A stretch of 64,000 bases of DNA from Antilocapra americana (Eukaryota; Chordata; Mammalia; Artiodactyla; Antilocapridae). Under the pieces are notes generated by a model. It saw only the letters and a list, made by a program, of their open reading frames with translations, was not told the origin of the DNA and searched no databases. Location of the stretch: the NCBI GenBank assembly GCA_007570785.1, contig ML664175.1:6707618-6771617 (forward strand). Reading direction: 5' to 3'. A program made the translations under genes and the position numbers. How positions within the stretch are numbered: position 1 is the stretch's first letter; every line of letters begins with the position of its first letter. This document shows positions 34,960 through 45,201 of the stretch, in pieces.

Positions 34960-36146
34960 AGGGCTAGATGGGAATACCAGAACCCCTGACCTGCCTCCTG
35001 AGAAATCTGTACACAAGTCAAGAAGCAACAGTTAGAACTGGGCATGGAACAACAGACTGGTTCCAAATCAGAAAGCAGTATGTCAAGGCTGTATATTGTT
35101 ACCCTGCTTATTTAACTTACATGCAGAGTATATCATGAGAAATGCTGGCTGAATGAAGCACAAGCTGGAATCAAGATTGCTGGGAGAAATATCAACAACC
35201 TTAGATATGCAGATGACATGACCCTTAGGGCAGAAAGCGAAGAAGAACTAAAGAGCCTCTTGATGAAAGTGAAAAAGGAGAGTGAAAAAGTTGGCTTAAA
35301 ACTCAACATTCAGAAAACTAAGATCATGGCATCCAGTCCCATCACTTCATGGCAAATAGATGGGGAAACAATGGAAACAGTGACAGACTTTATTTTCCTG
35401 GGCTCCAAAATCACTATGGATGGTGACTGCACCCATGTAATTAAGAGATGCTTGCTCCTTGTGTTGTAGCCACGCATTCCGGGACACAAACTCACTCAGA
35501 AGGACGATGCAGATAGTGAAGTGCATCGAGAAACAGTGAGAGACTTAATTTTTGGGGGGCTCCAAAATCACTGCAGATGGTGACTGCATCCATGAAATTA
35601 AAAGACACTTGCTCCTTGGAAGAAAAGCTATGACCAACGTAGACAACATATTGAAAAGCAGAGACATTACTTTTCCAACAAAAGACCATCCAGTCAAAGC
35701 TATGGTTTTTATAGTAATCGTGTCTGGATGTGAGAGTTGGAGTATAATGAAAGCTGAGCACCGAAGAATTCTTGTTTTTGAACTGTGGTGTTGGGAATGA
35801 CTCTTGAGAGTCCCTTGGACTGCAAGGAGATCCAACCAGTCCATCCCAAAGGAAATCAGTCCTGAATATTCATTCAAAGGACTGATGCTGAAGTTGCAAC
35901 TCCAATGCTTTGGCCACCTGATGTGAAGAACTGACTCACTGGAAAAGACCCTGATGCTGGGAAAGATGGAAGGAGGAAGAAGAAGGAGATGACAGAGGAT
36001 AAGATTGTTGGATGGCATCACTGACTCAATGGATATGAGTTTGAGTAAGTTCCGGGAGTTGGTGATGGACAGGGAAGCCTGGCGTGCTGCGGTTCATGGG
36101 GTTGCAAAAAGTCAGACATGACTTAAGTGACTGAATTGGACTGAGG
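34960..36146 (+). mobile_element. BovB LINE fragment with reverse-transcriptase sequence, internally duplicated
   Basis: It covers the reverse-transcriptase C-terminal half to the 3' end of a BovB. The catalytic YADD box is intact at 35206-35217 (NNLRYADDMTL). Downstream, KVGLKLNIQKTKIM and TSWQIDGETMETV are visible. The frame stops at 35467-35469. Roughly 88 bases of BovB (35374-35461) appear again, diverged, at 35530-35618, separated by 68 bases that are not BovB. After that the element continues to the usual 3' end (gcgtgctgcggttcatgggg). Several frameshifts follow; no activity is expected. Confidence 0.93.
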
Positions 36147-36164
36147 GTTGGGTGATCAGGAAAG

Positions 36165-36371
36165 GAATTTTTGATAAGATAGTGAAAGTTGCTCAGTGGT
36201 GTCCAACTCTTTGTGATCCCATGGACTGTACTGTCCATGGAATTCTCCAGGGCAGAATAGTGGAGTGGGTAACATTTCCTTCCTTCAGGGGATCTTCCCA
36301 ACCCAGGGATCAAAGCCAGGTCTCCCACGTTGCAGGCATATTCTTTACCAGCTGAGCCACAAGGGAAGCCC
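36165..36371 (-). mobile_element. Bov-tA SINE, minus strand
   Basis: On the minus strand the head gggcttcccttgtggctcag starts at 36371, followed by a damaged B box (ggctttgatccc) and the Bov-A body to about 36177. Confidence 0.93.
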
Positions 36372-36488
36372 AAGAATAATAGAATGGATAGCCTATCCCT
36401 TCTCCAGCAAATCTTCCTGACCCAGGAATTGAACCGGGTTCTCCTGTATTGCAGACAGATTCTTTACCAAACAAGCTATCAGGGAATG
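36372..36488 (-). mobile_element. Second, partial Bov-tA, minus strand
   Basis: It abuts the first copy with no spacer. The head (ttccctgatagcttgtttgg) and B-box region (ggttcaattcctgggtcagg) are present and only the first bases of the body. The B box reads ggttcaattcc, close to consensus. Confidence 0.88.
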
Positions 36489-36794
36489 GCATTGAGCAAA
36501 AATGTGTAGCAAAAAAACTGAGCAAAAAGAAACTTCACACACAAAGCAGGAACAGGCCAGGCCATGGGACTTTCATAGACATTTCCTGTCAGTCTGCCCC
36601 AACCCTGTGCCTTTCTTCCTGTTACTCTCTTGTTCTGTCTGTAACATCTCATCCCAGACAAAAACAACTGTCTCCATCCTTTGTTTCCGTTTTTCCATCA
36701 CCAGTTCCTTATACATAATTGCTGCCCATCCCTGCCAGATGTTCTGTGAAATTTGGTTTCAAATGTGTGCCTCCTCACAAACCTTTATGCAGCC
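36489..36794. other. Unique DNA, no gene seen
   Basis: Overlapping frames exist on both strands at 36449-36798 without recognisable domains. Confidence 0.45.
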
Positions 36795-37140
36795 TTAGTA
36801 AAGTGTAGATTCTTGAGTATGGCATTCAAAGTCTTCCAGGATGAACCCCTCGCCAACCCTTTCAACTTTGTTATGTTTCCCCATCCCTTCCCCATCCTCT
36901 CAAGTGAAAGCAAGCTCTTGTTGACTAAGTCTCACTGCTTTCCCATCTCACCTAGTGGACCTTTCCTTTTCTATTCCTTCTCTTTGAAACATTCTTCTCC
37001 AAGATCCTCCTTCCAAAATCCTAGCCTTTAAGATGCCATCCATATCCAGGAAGACTTCCCCTCCCTTTGAGAATCTCTGTACCTCTCTTTTCCATTTTAT
37101 ATTATGATTTGTTCCTTACTAGATTGTAAGTATGAGCCAA
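36795..37140 (+). mobile_element. L2 LINE 3' region
   Basis: It shows ggcattcaaagtcttccagg, then cctttccttttctattcctt, then tgaaacattcttctccaaga, then ccatatccaggaagacttcc, then tatgatttgttccttactag. This matches the ORF end and 3' UTR order of L2. It is heavily decayed. Confidence 0.75.
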
Positions 37141-38574
37141 AATAAGCTACTGGAGGGAGTAGCAGGGGAACAAACTCAACTGTAATTGGGGGCCCTGCAG
37201 ATATCCTAAAGGAGTGTCCTAGTGTGTGTGAATACAGGACAAGAGAGTGGGGTAGAGCCTGTGGAAAACAGGATACTTCATGCCCTACCTAGAGTCATTC
37301 ATATCCCTATTTATTCTTTTTTTATTTTTAAATTTATTATTTTTTTTTAAGAAAACATCATGCCCGCTAAACAAAGCTTGTTTACTTAGTCTCTGGACCA
37401 TATGTCTAATCTGGAATAAGAAATATGGAATCATATTGCTTTATTTTTGTTTCTTCATTGGTATTTTAGTAATATTACCCTCAAAGCATTGATGAGTTAT
37501 ATAAAGTGCTTGGCAAATAGTAGTTGTTTAAATACTGTCTTCCTTCATACCCTCCATGATGTCAAGCATAGATGCTAGTCACCCAGTCATTCTTGACAAC
37601 TGTTTGCTGAATAGACTGCTTTATAGAAATGCATAGAGGTCCAGAGAGAATGGAGAGGATGTTCCAGTCATAACTGATGAGAGCATTGAGAGGGAAAACT
37701 AGGGCAAGAGGTGTCAGGAGAGCCCTCATGAAGGTGGTCAGGCTGGTACTGGGCTCTAAAAGTGAGGGAGGAAAGGAGGAACAGCATGAACAAAGGCTGA
37801 GATGAGTGAGTATGGGAGAGACCAATCCTGGTGCCTTTGATGAGCAGTTTATTGAAAACATTATTTCTGCTGGTATGTAGGGTTGGATTAAATCAATTAA
37901 CAGAATCCTTTTGTCTTTAGCCTGAGAGCCAGGTACTCTCCCTTGGGGCATTCGGTCATGAAATCCATTGTGAACCCAAGCTTTTGCCCTGTGGAGTGTG
38001 TGGTATTTATCTATCAGCATATAGGCTATTTCCTTAAGTAGCATTTGATGAAGTTGGTATTTTCCAGGCTTTCTGGTCTAAGAACACAGTTGGGAGAGTA
38101 ATGAGTCATTATTATTGAACACCTATGTAATTAATCTAGGAAAATCACATACTGATGTACTATATTCACTGAGCAGAGTGAATAGTGAGAGTCTCCTGTC
38201 CTAAGGGAGCTCAGACTTCTTTCAAAGCATTTTTAAAATGCAGATTTCTTTTGCCTAGATCTGGATTGCTCGTTTTTCATCTGTTTGCTTTTCTACCTCA
38301 GCTGAAAACAATGTTTTTTTCAGTCCAACAAAGAAATAGATATTTAATGATGTTAGGCAAGAGGGTAATTGCATATGTACATGAATGTGTTTGTGCATAT
38401 ATATTTATATATATTGGTATAGTGTATTTGTTTATATATACATACATACATGTGTTTATTTCCTATGAAAAGTGAAGTGGAAAACAAACACATATTTTTT
38501 TCAGACAAATCAAGGAATTTGAAGCATTCATTCAAGAATATATGCATACATATATCTATATGTGTATAGGTATA
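37141..38574. other. Mostly unique DNA with simple AT tracts
   Basis: T/A-rich tracts lie at 37316-37352, and TA/CATA microsatellite-like DNA at 38396-38456 and 38538-38576. The part at 37680-37860 (ggagagccctcatgaaggtg, then gaacagcatgaacaaaggct) resembles the distal half of the old repeat at 14005-14130. The minus-strand 160-codon frame at 37562-38044 shows no domain. Confidence 0.5.
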
Positions 38575-38632
38575 TATGGGTCTCCTGCATTGCAGACAGA
38601 TATTTTACCATCTGAGCCACCAGGGAAGCCCC
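38575..38632 (-). mobile_element. Bov-tA head fragment, minus strand
   Basis: Only the tRNA-derived head remains (ggggcttccctggtggctca on the minus strand, from 38632) together with part of the B-box region, embedded in TA-rich simple repeats. Confidence 0.85.
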
Positions 38633-38654
38633 ATATTTATATATACATATATGC

Positions 38655-38931
38655 AAATGTTGGAGAATGCACTGGTGACCCACTCTACTACTCTTGCTTG
38701 GAAAATATCATGGATGGCGGAGCCTGGTAGGCTGCAGTCCACGGGGTTGCTAAGAGTCAGACACTACTGAGCAACTTCACTTTCCCTTTTCACTTTCATG
38801 CATTGGAGGAAGAGATGGCAACCCACTCCAGTGTTCTTGCCTGGAGAATCCCAGGGATGGGGGAGCCTGGTGGGCTGCCGTCTGTGGGGTCGCACAGAGT
38901 CGGACACAACTGAGTGACTGAACTGAACTGA
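38655..38931 (+). mobile_element. BOV-A2 SINE, full dimer
   Basis: Two Bov-A monomers (38658-38780 and about 38812-38931) are joined by the cactttcccttttcactttc linker, and it ends in gagtgactgaactgaactga. It lies in the opposite orientation to the Bov-tA head just upstream. Confidence 0.94.
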
Positions 38932-39004
38932 TATATAAATGTGTATAAATTTCTGATGACTATAATGCTCTAGGATAATTTCTTAGTTTATAATAATATT
39001 GCAA

Positions 39005-39200
39005 GTTTAAAGTGTGCCAGGAAGAACCACAAACTGTGACATACATTATCTCACTTAGTTCTTGTAGCAATACTGTGAGGCTGATACTACTCTTTAGCTC
39101 ATTGTGCTCACTTTGGCAGCACCTACACTATTCTTTAGCTCATTTTACAGGTGAAGAAACTGAAACACAGCAAAATTAGAAAAGTTGGTGAGTGACTATA
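39005..39200 (-). mobile_element. MIR SINE carrying a 23-base insertion
   Basis: It reads as MIR reverse complement (acattatctcacttagttct, then ctgtgaggctgatactactc, then cattttacaggtgaagaaac), but is interrupted at 39104-39126 by U6-like sequence and one extra copy of 18 target bases. Confidence 0.85.
39086..39144 (+). pseudogene. 3'-truncated U6 snRNA retropseudogene with target-site duplication
   Basis: 39104-39126 reads gtgctcactttggcagcacc plus tac. It matches the first 23 bases of U6 snRNA with four differences, two of which (G to A at position 7 and C to T at 11) are typical CpG decay. The next acta also matches U6 and the target. The target actactctttagctcatt (39086-39103) is repeated as actattctttagctcatt (39127-39144). 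There is no U6 3' part, no poly-A and no upstream promoter, so it is not a functional RNA gene. It resembles the known class of tailless mammalian retropseudogenes. Confidence 0.85.
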
Positions 39201-39220
39201 GTTTCTCTCCAGAGTATATA

Positions 39221-39540
39221 CTTTAAAAAATATATATTTATTTTTAGTTGAAGGTTGATTACAATATTGTGTTGGCTTCCACCATACATCAACATGGATC
39301 AGCCATAGTTATACACACGTCCCCTCCCTCCTGAGTCTCCTGTCCACCCCCCACCCCATCTTACCACTTTAGGTCATCACAGAGCCCCGGTTTGAGTTTC
39401 CTGAGTCATATAGCAAATTCCCACTGGCTATCTATTTTACATATGTTAGCATATATGTTTCCATGCTACTCTCTTCATTCGTCCCACTCTCTCCTTCCTA
39501 CCTCTCCTACTTGTGTTCCCTATGTCTGAATCTCCATTCT
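39221..39540 (-). mobile_element. Artiodactyl L1 3' end, first part
   Basis: It has tttttagttgaaggttgatt, then acaatattgtgttggcttcc, then catggatcagccatagttat, then agcaaattcccactggctat. It continues after a BovB at 39758 with cctccattgctgtcctgcaa, so it was split. Confidence 0.9.
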
Positions 39541-39757
39541 GTCCAGTTCAGTTGCTCAGTCGTGTCTGACTCTTTTCGACCCTATGGACTGCAGCATGCC
39601 AGACTTCCCTGTCCATTACCAACTCCCAGAGCTTACTCAAACTCAAGTCCATCAAGTCAGTGATGCGATCTAACCGTCTCATCCTCTGTCGTCCCCTTCT
39701 TCTCCTGCCTTCAATCTTTTTCAGCATCAGGGCCTTTTCCAATGAGTCAGTTCTTCA
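39541..39757 (-). mobile_element. BovB LINE 3' end, minus strand, inside L1
   Basis: On the minus strand: gactcattggaaaaggccct, then gagatgagacgg-like decay, then gttggtaatggacagggaag, ending cgactgagcaactgaactg. The target is duplicated as tctccattctgtc before and cctccattgctgtc after. 5'-truncated, about 215 bases. Confidence 0.92.
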
Positions 39758-39825
39758 GTACCTCCATTGCTGTCCTGCAAATAGGCTCATCAATACCATC
39801 TTTTTAGATTCTATATCAGAGCATA
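39758..39825 (-). mobile_element. Artiodactyl L1 3' end, second part
   Basis: It resumes with cctccattgctgtcctgcaa, then ataggctcatcaataccatc, then tttttagattctatat, co-linear with the long L1 at 3873-3925. Confidence 0.88.
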
Positions 39826-42230
39826 TAAGTTTAACTCAATCCTTTAGTTTTAGGAAAAAATACTTGGCTAAATGAGGGTAAGAATTATATTAATCCTCAA
39901 TGAGGTACATGTACTATATTTGACTACATGAAATGAAGCCAGAAGCTAAGGCAGTTTTAGTTGCTAATTCAAGTGCTTGAATATATTCATCTTGAATAAT
40001 TAGAACATGAAGGCAGAGGTTAACAAGTGAACCTGGATACCTTTTGATTTTAAAAAGAATTCTTAAACTGTTTTTTAAATGTCTTATTAAAAATGCCTGC
40101 TAAATTTTTCATAAAGACCAATAATCTGAGCAAGAAAAAAGTCTATGGATTATTACCTAAAAGCTGAAAAATATTATAAAGGAAAAAAAACAGCATATAA
40201 AATATTTAAAACTGTAGAGCACATGGCTATTGTACTAATGGTTCACATAGATGGATAGATTTTAGGATAGCTCACATTTGTTGAAGAGTAACATTAGCAA
40301 TATAATATAAAAACAATGGGCCAGTCTATCTTTTAAAAAAGTTTCAGATGAGACTTGAAATGCTCAATTACATCAATTGAAATTTTTTTTGTTACGTGAC
40401 AAAACTTACTGAGGTAAAACCAGTTGGTTATGATATTAGCTTACCATCTGAAATCTTTCTGATACATAAATCTTTATACCCTTATACTCCAAATGGTATT
40501 TTATAGATATTTCCATTTATATTGAAACCTCTTTAAAATAGTTTCTATGAAATAATGTTAGGATAGATACTGTTTTGACTGAATTTTCAAGGCATCTCTT
40601 TTAAAAGTCCCACTTATTTCTTAACAATGTCAGTAGACATAAATAGTTGTATCATTTTAAAAAAAATTAATTTTTTTAAAAACCTTTCATAATTAGCATA
40701 TGAACTTGGCACGTTGTTTATAGTCCAAACACTTGGCATACTTGTTGGATTCTGTGACACCATTCATAGTGTTTGTCACTCACAGACATCATCTATTATT
40801 CACAGAAAAATTCCATTGTGGAAAATCAAACTTGAAAAGCATTTTTCAAAAGTTTCACTTCAGTATAAAGCCAAACATATTGTTCTGTGTTAAATTGCAC
40901 AATAGTACAGCTTAAAGTAGGTCATGAAATTATGAAAATACAAACTAAGGAAAGATAAACACTAATTTCTATAAGTCTTTTCCTTTGGCACTTGAAAGTA
41001 ATTATCTTACCTATTGCTAGAAAATATTTTCTCAACCCAGTGATGATTTGTGATTACATTATCTCCAGCAACTTTTGTCCTCCCTAGAAAATGTCTGGAC
41101 ATTGTGGTTCTGCTTTTTTAACTGGATTCCAGAGCAGCCATCTCCTCCTCTTGCAGAAAGAAATAGCTTGAAGCCAGGACTATTTTCTCTTCTGTAGTCA
41201 TGAAAAGTATTTTTTGAGTCTTCAGATTTCTGTGTTGTACTTTTACAGACTGAATAAAAATGAGCAGTGAAAATGTTCACTACTTCTAAATGAAAGATAA
41301 GCCATAATTGCCAGAAAGTAGATTTCTCCCATTACACGTCAAGATCTATTGAGTTTGCTCAAGAAGTAATTGAAAAAAAAAAATACAGTGACACCTTCAT
41401 CAGGACAGACTCAAGTGCTTGTCTTGGGAATCGGGTGTTATGTAATGTTACAGACTTTATTTCCACTGACATTCCTCATTCTTAGCTAGCAAAAGACAAT
41501 GCTACCTTGGCAACCCTATCACCATAATTAAATTGCATACACTACCTTTCCATAAGATGCTAAGGAACATTTTAACAACAGTTAAGTGAAAAATATGACA
41601 CCTGGTTTGGGAAATACCTCATTACCATAACTGTGAGCTAGTCTGTTTCATTCATGAACTAGCCAGAAGCAACAACAAAATCAGAGCTTTTGAGATCTGA
41701 ATTTGGAGTCCCCCTTCCACCCCATAGTGAAACTGGCCTTCAACAGTAGATTCTTCCTACACTGTCCTCCTTAGTGTTATTAAGCAAAACCCTCCTTAAA
41801 CTGCAGTGTGACATTACTGAAAGGAGAAAATCCTTTTGGAGTTAGGAAAGTCTTATTTGGGCAAGGTTTTAGGATAAATTAGCCTTCTCTGTAAGCAGCA
41901 GAGTGGAATTGTTGGGCTTTGATGTTGGAAAGTACTTAAGTTGAGTGTCAACTTTGTCTTGTCCAGGTTGCTCTGTGCCTTGTACTTTTCATTGTCAATG
42001 AAATGGGGCTCATAAGGCCTCCTTCATAGGCCTGTTGCAATATCTGCTTAGATATTCCATGACAAATGCTGGCCACATCAACAACACATACTTGTTTGAG
42101 AACTACAAGTCGGGATCCCATACAGTTGAGGAAAACACTGTCTTTGTTCTTGCCACCAGGGCAGCTTGTTTACTGACAAGCTGTATCTTGAGTTCCTGCA
42201 GTTTTTTATCATTCATCAGTATTGCAACAA
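39826..42230. other. Unique AT-rich DNA, no gene seen
   Basis: This is the longest repeat-poor stretch in the middle of the window. Small A/T tracts lie at 40659-40682 and 41371-41381. No exon or RNA gene is recognised. Frames at 41059-41280 and 42035-42256 lack domains. Confidence 0.55.
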
Positions 42231-42451
42231 GGACTTCCCTGATGGCTCAGTGGTAAAGAATCCACCTACCAATGCAGGAGACCTGGGTTCAATTCCTGGG
42301 TCAGGAAAATCCCTGGAGAAAGAAATGACAACTCACTACAGTATTCTTGCCTGGAAAATCCCATGAACAAGGAGCCTGTGGGCTATAGTCCATGGGGTCA
42401 CAACAAGTTAGACATGACTTAGCGACTGAGTGTGCTCCCACATTGCAGCAA
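42221..42451 (+). mobile_element. Bov-tA SINE
   Basis: The body is 42231-42441. The head ggacttccctgatggctcag, the near-consensus B box ggttcaattcc, then the Bov-A body to acatgacttagcgactgag. The target duplication is attgcaacaa (42221-42230) against attgcagcaa (42442-42451). Confidence 0.94.
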
Positions 42452-42559
42452 AGCATCATGTGAGCCACTAGAAAGGCAACCGATTGGGAGAATTCATCTT
42501 AGCAACTAAGGCACAAGATAACCTGGCAGCACTCCATGCTTTTCCGGGGCATCCAGTTC

Positions 42560-42920
42560 TTTTACCAAGTATGGGTTAGGTGACTACTATGCACTAGTGT
42601 CCCAGACAGGAGCTAGGTGAGAGTGGGGGCTATAGATGTGGCAAAGATGTGATGTGTCTTGTCCCCAGGAAAACGGAAAAGACAGTTACATGAACAAATA
42701 ATGACTATCTGGTGTGACAAAAATGATCATTAAGCTATGTGTTATGTGCTGGAGACACAGGCTCTGGCTTGGCATAGAAGACTTCATAAAGGGGTCAATA
42801 TTTGATTTGATCCTAAAGAATGAGCAGAGTTTAAAGAAAAAGGATTTGGATATCTTCCCATATATATATTTAAAAGTTAACATTTTTGTTACAGTTTTTC
42901 AAACTGGGAATGAAATGTTA
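42560..42920 (+). repeat. Ancient interspersed-repeat-like segment
   Basis: The parts gtgtcccagacaggagctag, then tgtccccaggaaaacggaaa, then ggtcaatatttgatttgatc, then ctaaagaatgagcagagttt resemble the distal half of the same old repeat family seen at 14005 and 50340. Family not assigned. Confidence 0.45.
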
Positions 42921-42934
42921 TAGAAGCATTTTGT

Positions 42935-43155
42935 ACTGTTCTGTGCTGTGCTCAGTTGCTTAGTTGTGTTCAACTGTTTGTGACCCCATAGACTGTAATC
43001 CACCAGGCTCCACTGTCCATGGGGATTCTCCAGTCAAGAATACTGGAGTGGGTTTCCATGCCCTTCTCCAGGGGATCTTCCCAACCCAAGGATCGAACCC
43101 AGGTCTCCTGCATTGCAGGAGGATTCTTTTCCATCTGAGCCACCAGGGAAGGCCC
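42935..43155 (-). mobile_element. Bov-tA SINE, minus strand
   Basis: On the minus strand: ggccttccctggtggctcag, then the perfect B box ggttcgatcct-type segment at about 43090-43100, then the full Bov-A body. The target agaagcat occurs at 42922-42929 and 43156-43163. Confidence 0.94.
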
Positions 43156-43165
43156 AGAAGCATCT

Positions 43166-43203
43166 TATTTTATTTATTATTTATTTATTATATTATTTAT
43201 TTG
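43166..43203 (+). repeat. (TTTA)n simple repeat
   Basis: Tandem ttta/ttat units directly follow the SINE target duplication. Confidence 0.85.
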
Positions 43204-43309
43204 TTGCTTTGACTGGAGATGTACACATAATGCTGAGACTAATCAAACTATGTGTGTTTGAGTATTGAATTAATATCTGAAGATTTGTGCTTCTGCTGTA
43301 CAAAACAGT

Positions 43310-44975
43310 GAGCCTGTGTATGTTTGTATCCATTTGACATCAGCAACAACAAAACATCAAAGACAATTTTCTTTATGTGAAGCCTTGGTAACAAACACAA
43401 GTGGTGCTGAAATATTCAGAAGTATTGAGCAACTTTTTTTGAATCTCATGGTTTATCTTGGAACAGCTGACTCTGTTGACATTTACACTAATGGTGCAAA
43501 GCAATGGTGGGTAAAACTCCAGGTATCTTTCCACACATGAAAGCAGTACCACCCAAGTGTCCTGCTAGTCATTGTAATCCCTAACATGCATTTGCAATTT
43601 TAAAAAAGCCAGAGGCACTTCAAACTATCCTTAGCAAAGTTGTACAATTACAGATTTTATTAATCTTAACCCTTGAATGCATATCTTCATAGTATTCTGT
43701 ATGATATAATTGGAAGTATGCATAAAACCCTTTGGCTTCATTCTCAAGTATGACCATTGCCTCAAGGAATAACACTCATATGCAGATCTGAGTTGGGAAC
43801 TCATCTAGGCACCTTTTTATGGAACACTGTTTTTACTTGAAAGAATGATTAGGTAGACAAACTGACGATTCATGCTTCAGCGTTTGGCAGACATTTTCTC
43901 TAAAATGAGTGAAGTGGACTTGTCACATCAAGGAAGAATATGGCAAAAGTTATCCTTCACTTTGCTTTGGCAATGTTAATAATTTACCTTATTATGTCAT
44001 GTGCAGCAGACCATTTTTAATGATATTATGGTACAAGGTGTGGTGTCATTTAGAGACCCATCTTTCAGAGTTTAAAAGTAAAGGAATTGAATGTTTTAAA
44101 TGTAGATGTGGTAGGTAAGCTGATAGTATTTGTCACCAATGAGATAAGATTCAAATTTTCAAGCAGATTAAAATTTTGAAAAATTTAGGTCTGTTACTAT
44201 GAGCTTGAGAACTTCCCAGTCCTTATAGTCTAGTAAGAAATGTGATTTATTTAAAAGTCTAGCTTACTGAGGCATAATTTACATACAGTAAACTTTATCC
44301 ATTTAGGTATATAGTTCTGTATGTAAATTTTGAGAAATATAAAATCATGTTTTTTATTACCACAAGTAGAATATAAAATATTTCCAACAATCCAAAAAGT
44401 CTCTAGATATTCCTTTATAGTCAATTCTCTCCTTAATCCCCAGCCCCTGATCTAATTTTTGTCCCTATAGTTTTGCCTTTTCCAGAATATCATACAATAC
44501 CTAGCCTTTTGTGTCTGACTTCATTTACTTACTATAATGTTTTTGAGATAATTGTGATTTTTAATATCATAAACAATATGTCAGCATTTGATTTGTATAT
44601 CTCATTGAAGCAATATTTTCCAAATGACCAATCATGCAGAAGTAACTCCAGATGCAAGATTAATTCATGGATTTTAATGTACTGAGTATGAAAACTTCAT
44701 TGATAAGATTTCAGATTCCATATTGCACTGTTACTTGTTCAGTATAGTATCAGAAAATAGTGTTCCAAATCATCTGAAAATGCTATTCAAATATTCTACT
44801 CTTCAACTGCATTCATATCTATGTGAGGGCATTTTTTTTTTTATATCCTTCAACCAGAATAACAGAATCACCCAGACTGAAAGCAGAAGCTGATGTGAGA
44901 ATCCAACTGTCTGCTACTAAGCCAGAAAATAAGGAGGTTTGCAAAATTGTGAAACAATGCCATATACCTTGCTGA
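43310..44975 (+). pseudogene. Decayed hAT transposase (Charlie/ZBED-like)
   Basis: hAT transposases cut and paste DNA with an RNase-H-like DDE core interrupted by an insertion domain and closed by a C-terminal dimerisation region. Recognisable pieces in order: TSGAEIFRSIEQ (about 43403-43438), a D-I-Y-T-N-G-A segment at about 43480-43500 where active relatives have T-D-G-A (a catalytic aspartate changed to asparagine), a degraded HCxxH-type region after 43560, ATFFMEHxFYLKE-like residues at about 43820-43845, and the dimerisation motif YLCE at about 44815-44826, ending KQCHIPC-stop at 44973-44975. Many stops and frameshifts, plus the L1M insertion. Related proteins have been domesticated in mammals, but this copy is dead. 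Confidence 0.8.
44241..44560 (-). mobile_element. Old L1M fragment inside hAT transposon
   Basis: The plus strand reads gcttactgaggcataattta, then catacagtaaactttatcca, then tccagaatatcatacaatac, then ataatgtttttgagataatt, the reverse complement of old L1M 3' sequence. The target tgtgattt occurs at 44241-44248 and 44553-44560. Removing it rejoins the transposase reading. Confidence 0.82.
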
Positions 44976-45201
44976 TTTTTTATTTTCTAAAATATTTATT
45001 TTTATAGACATGTCATTTATATTCATGTGTAATAAGGTCACCATTGTTATTTCAAATGAGTTGATAAATATTTTTACATTTTATTCCTTTCTAATAAGTT
45101 AATATCAAGAGATATAATCCATATAAACAAAAGACTTTGGGTCCTTGATGATTTTTCAAGAGAGTAAAAGGTCCTGAGACTAGGAAGTTTGAGAGTTGCT
45201 G

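Larger units (their letters stand above)
43300..45201 (+). mobile_element. Fossil hAT DNA transposon
   Basis: The internal transposase remnant (43310-44975) is followed by an AT-rich 3' UTR. At 45130-45201 the terminal region reads ctttgggtccttgatgattt, then gtcctgagactaggaagttt, then gagagttgctg. Its last 16 bases (45186-45201) resemble the reverse complement of the hAT-type inverted terminal repeat cagtggttctcaaact. No matching 5' terminus is visible, so the 5' half is lost. An L1M 3' end sits at 44249-44552. Confidence 0.82.

Noticed and set aside
35545..36021. 158-codon minus-strand frame
   Set aside because: It is antisense to the BovB reverse-transcriptase region, whose sense frame explains the sequence.
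37562..38044. 160-codon minus-strand frame
   Set aside because: No recognisable similarity. Part of it crosses old-repeat-like DNA, so a chance frame is more likely.
39104..39126. Functional U6 snRNA gene
   Set aside because: Only the first 23-27 bases are present. No body, no 3' end, no proximal promoter; a target duplication shows it is a retroposed fragment.
43316..43540. Intact transposase or domesticated gene
   Set aside because: The frame covers only a small part of the hAT core, a catalytic residue is changed, and stops and frameshifts follow.
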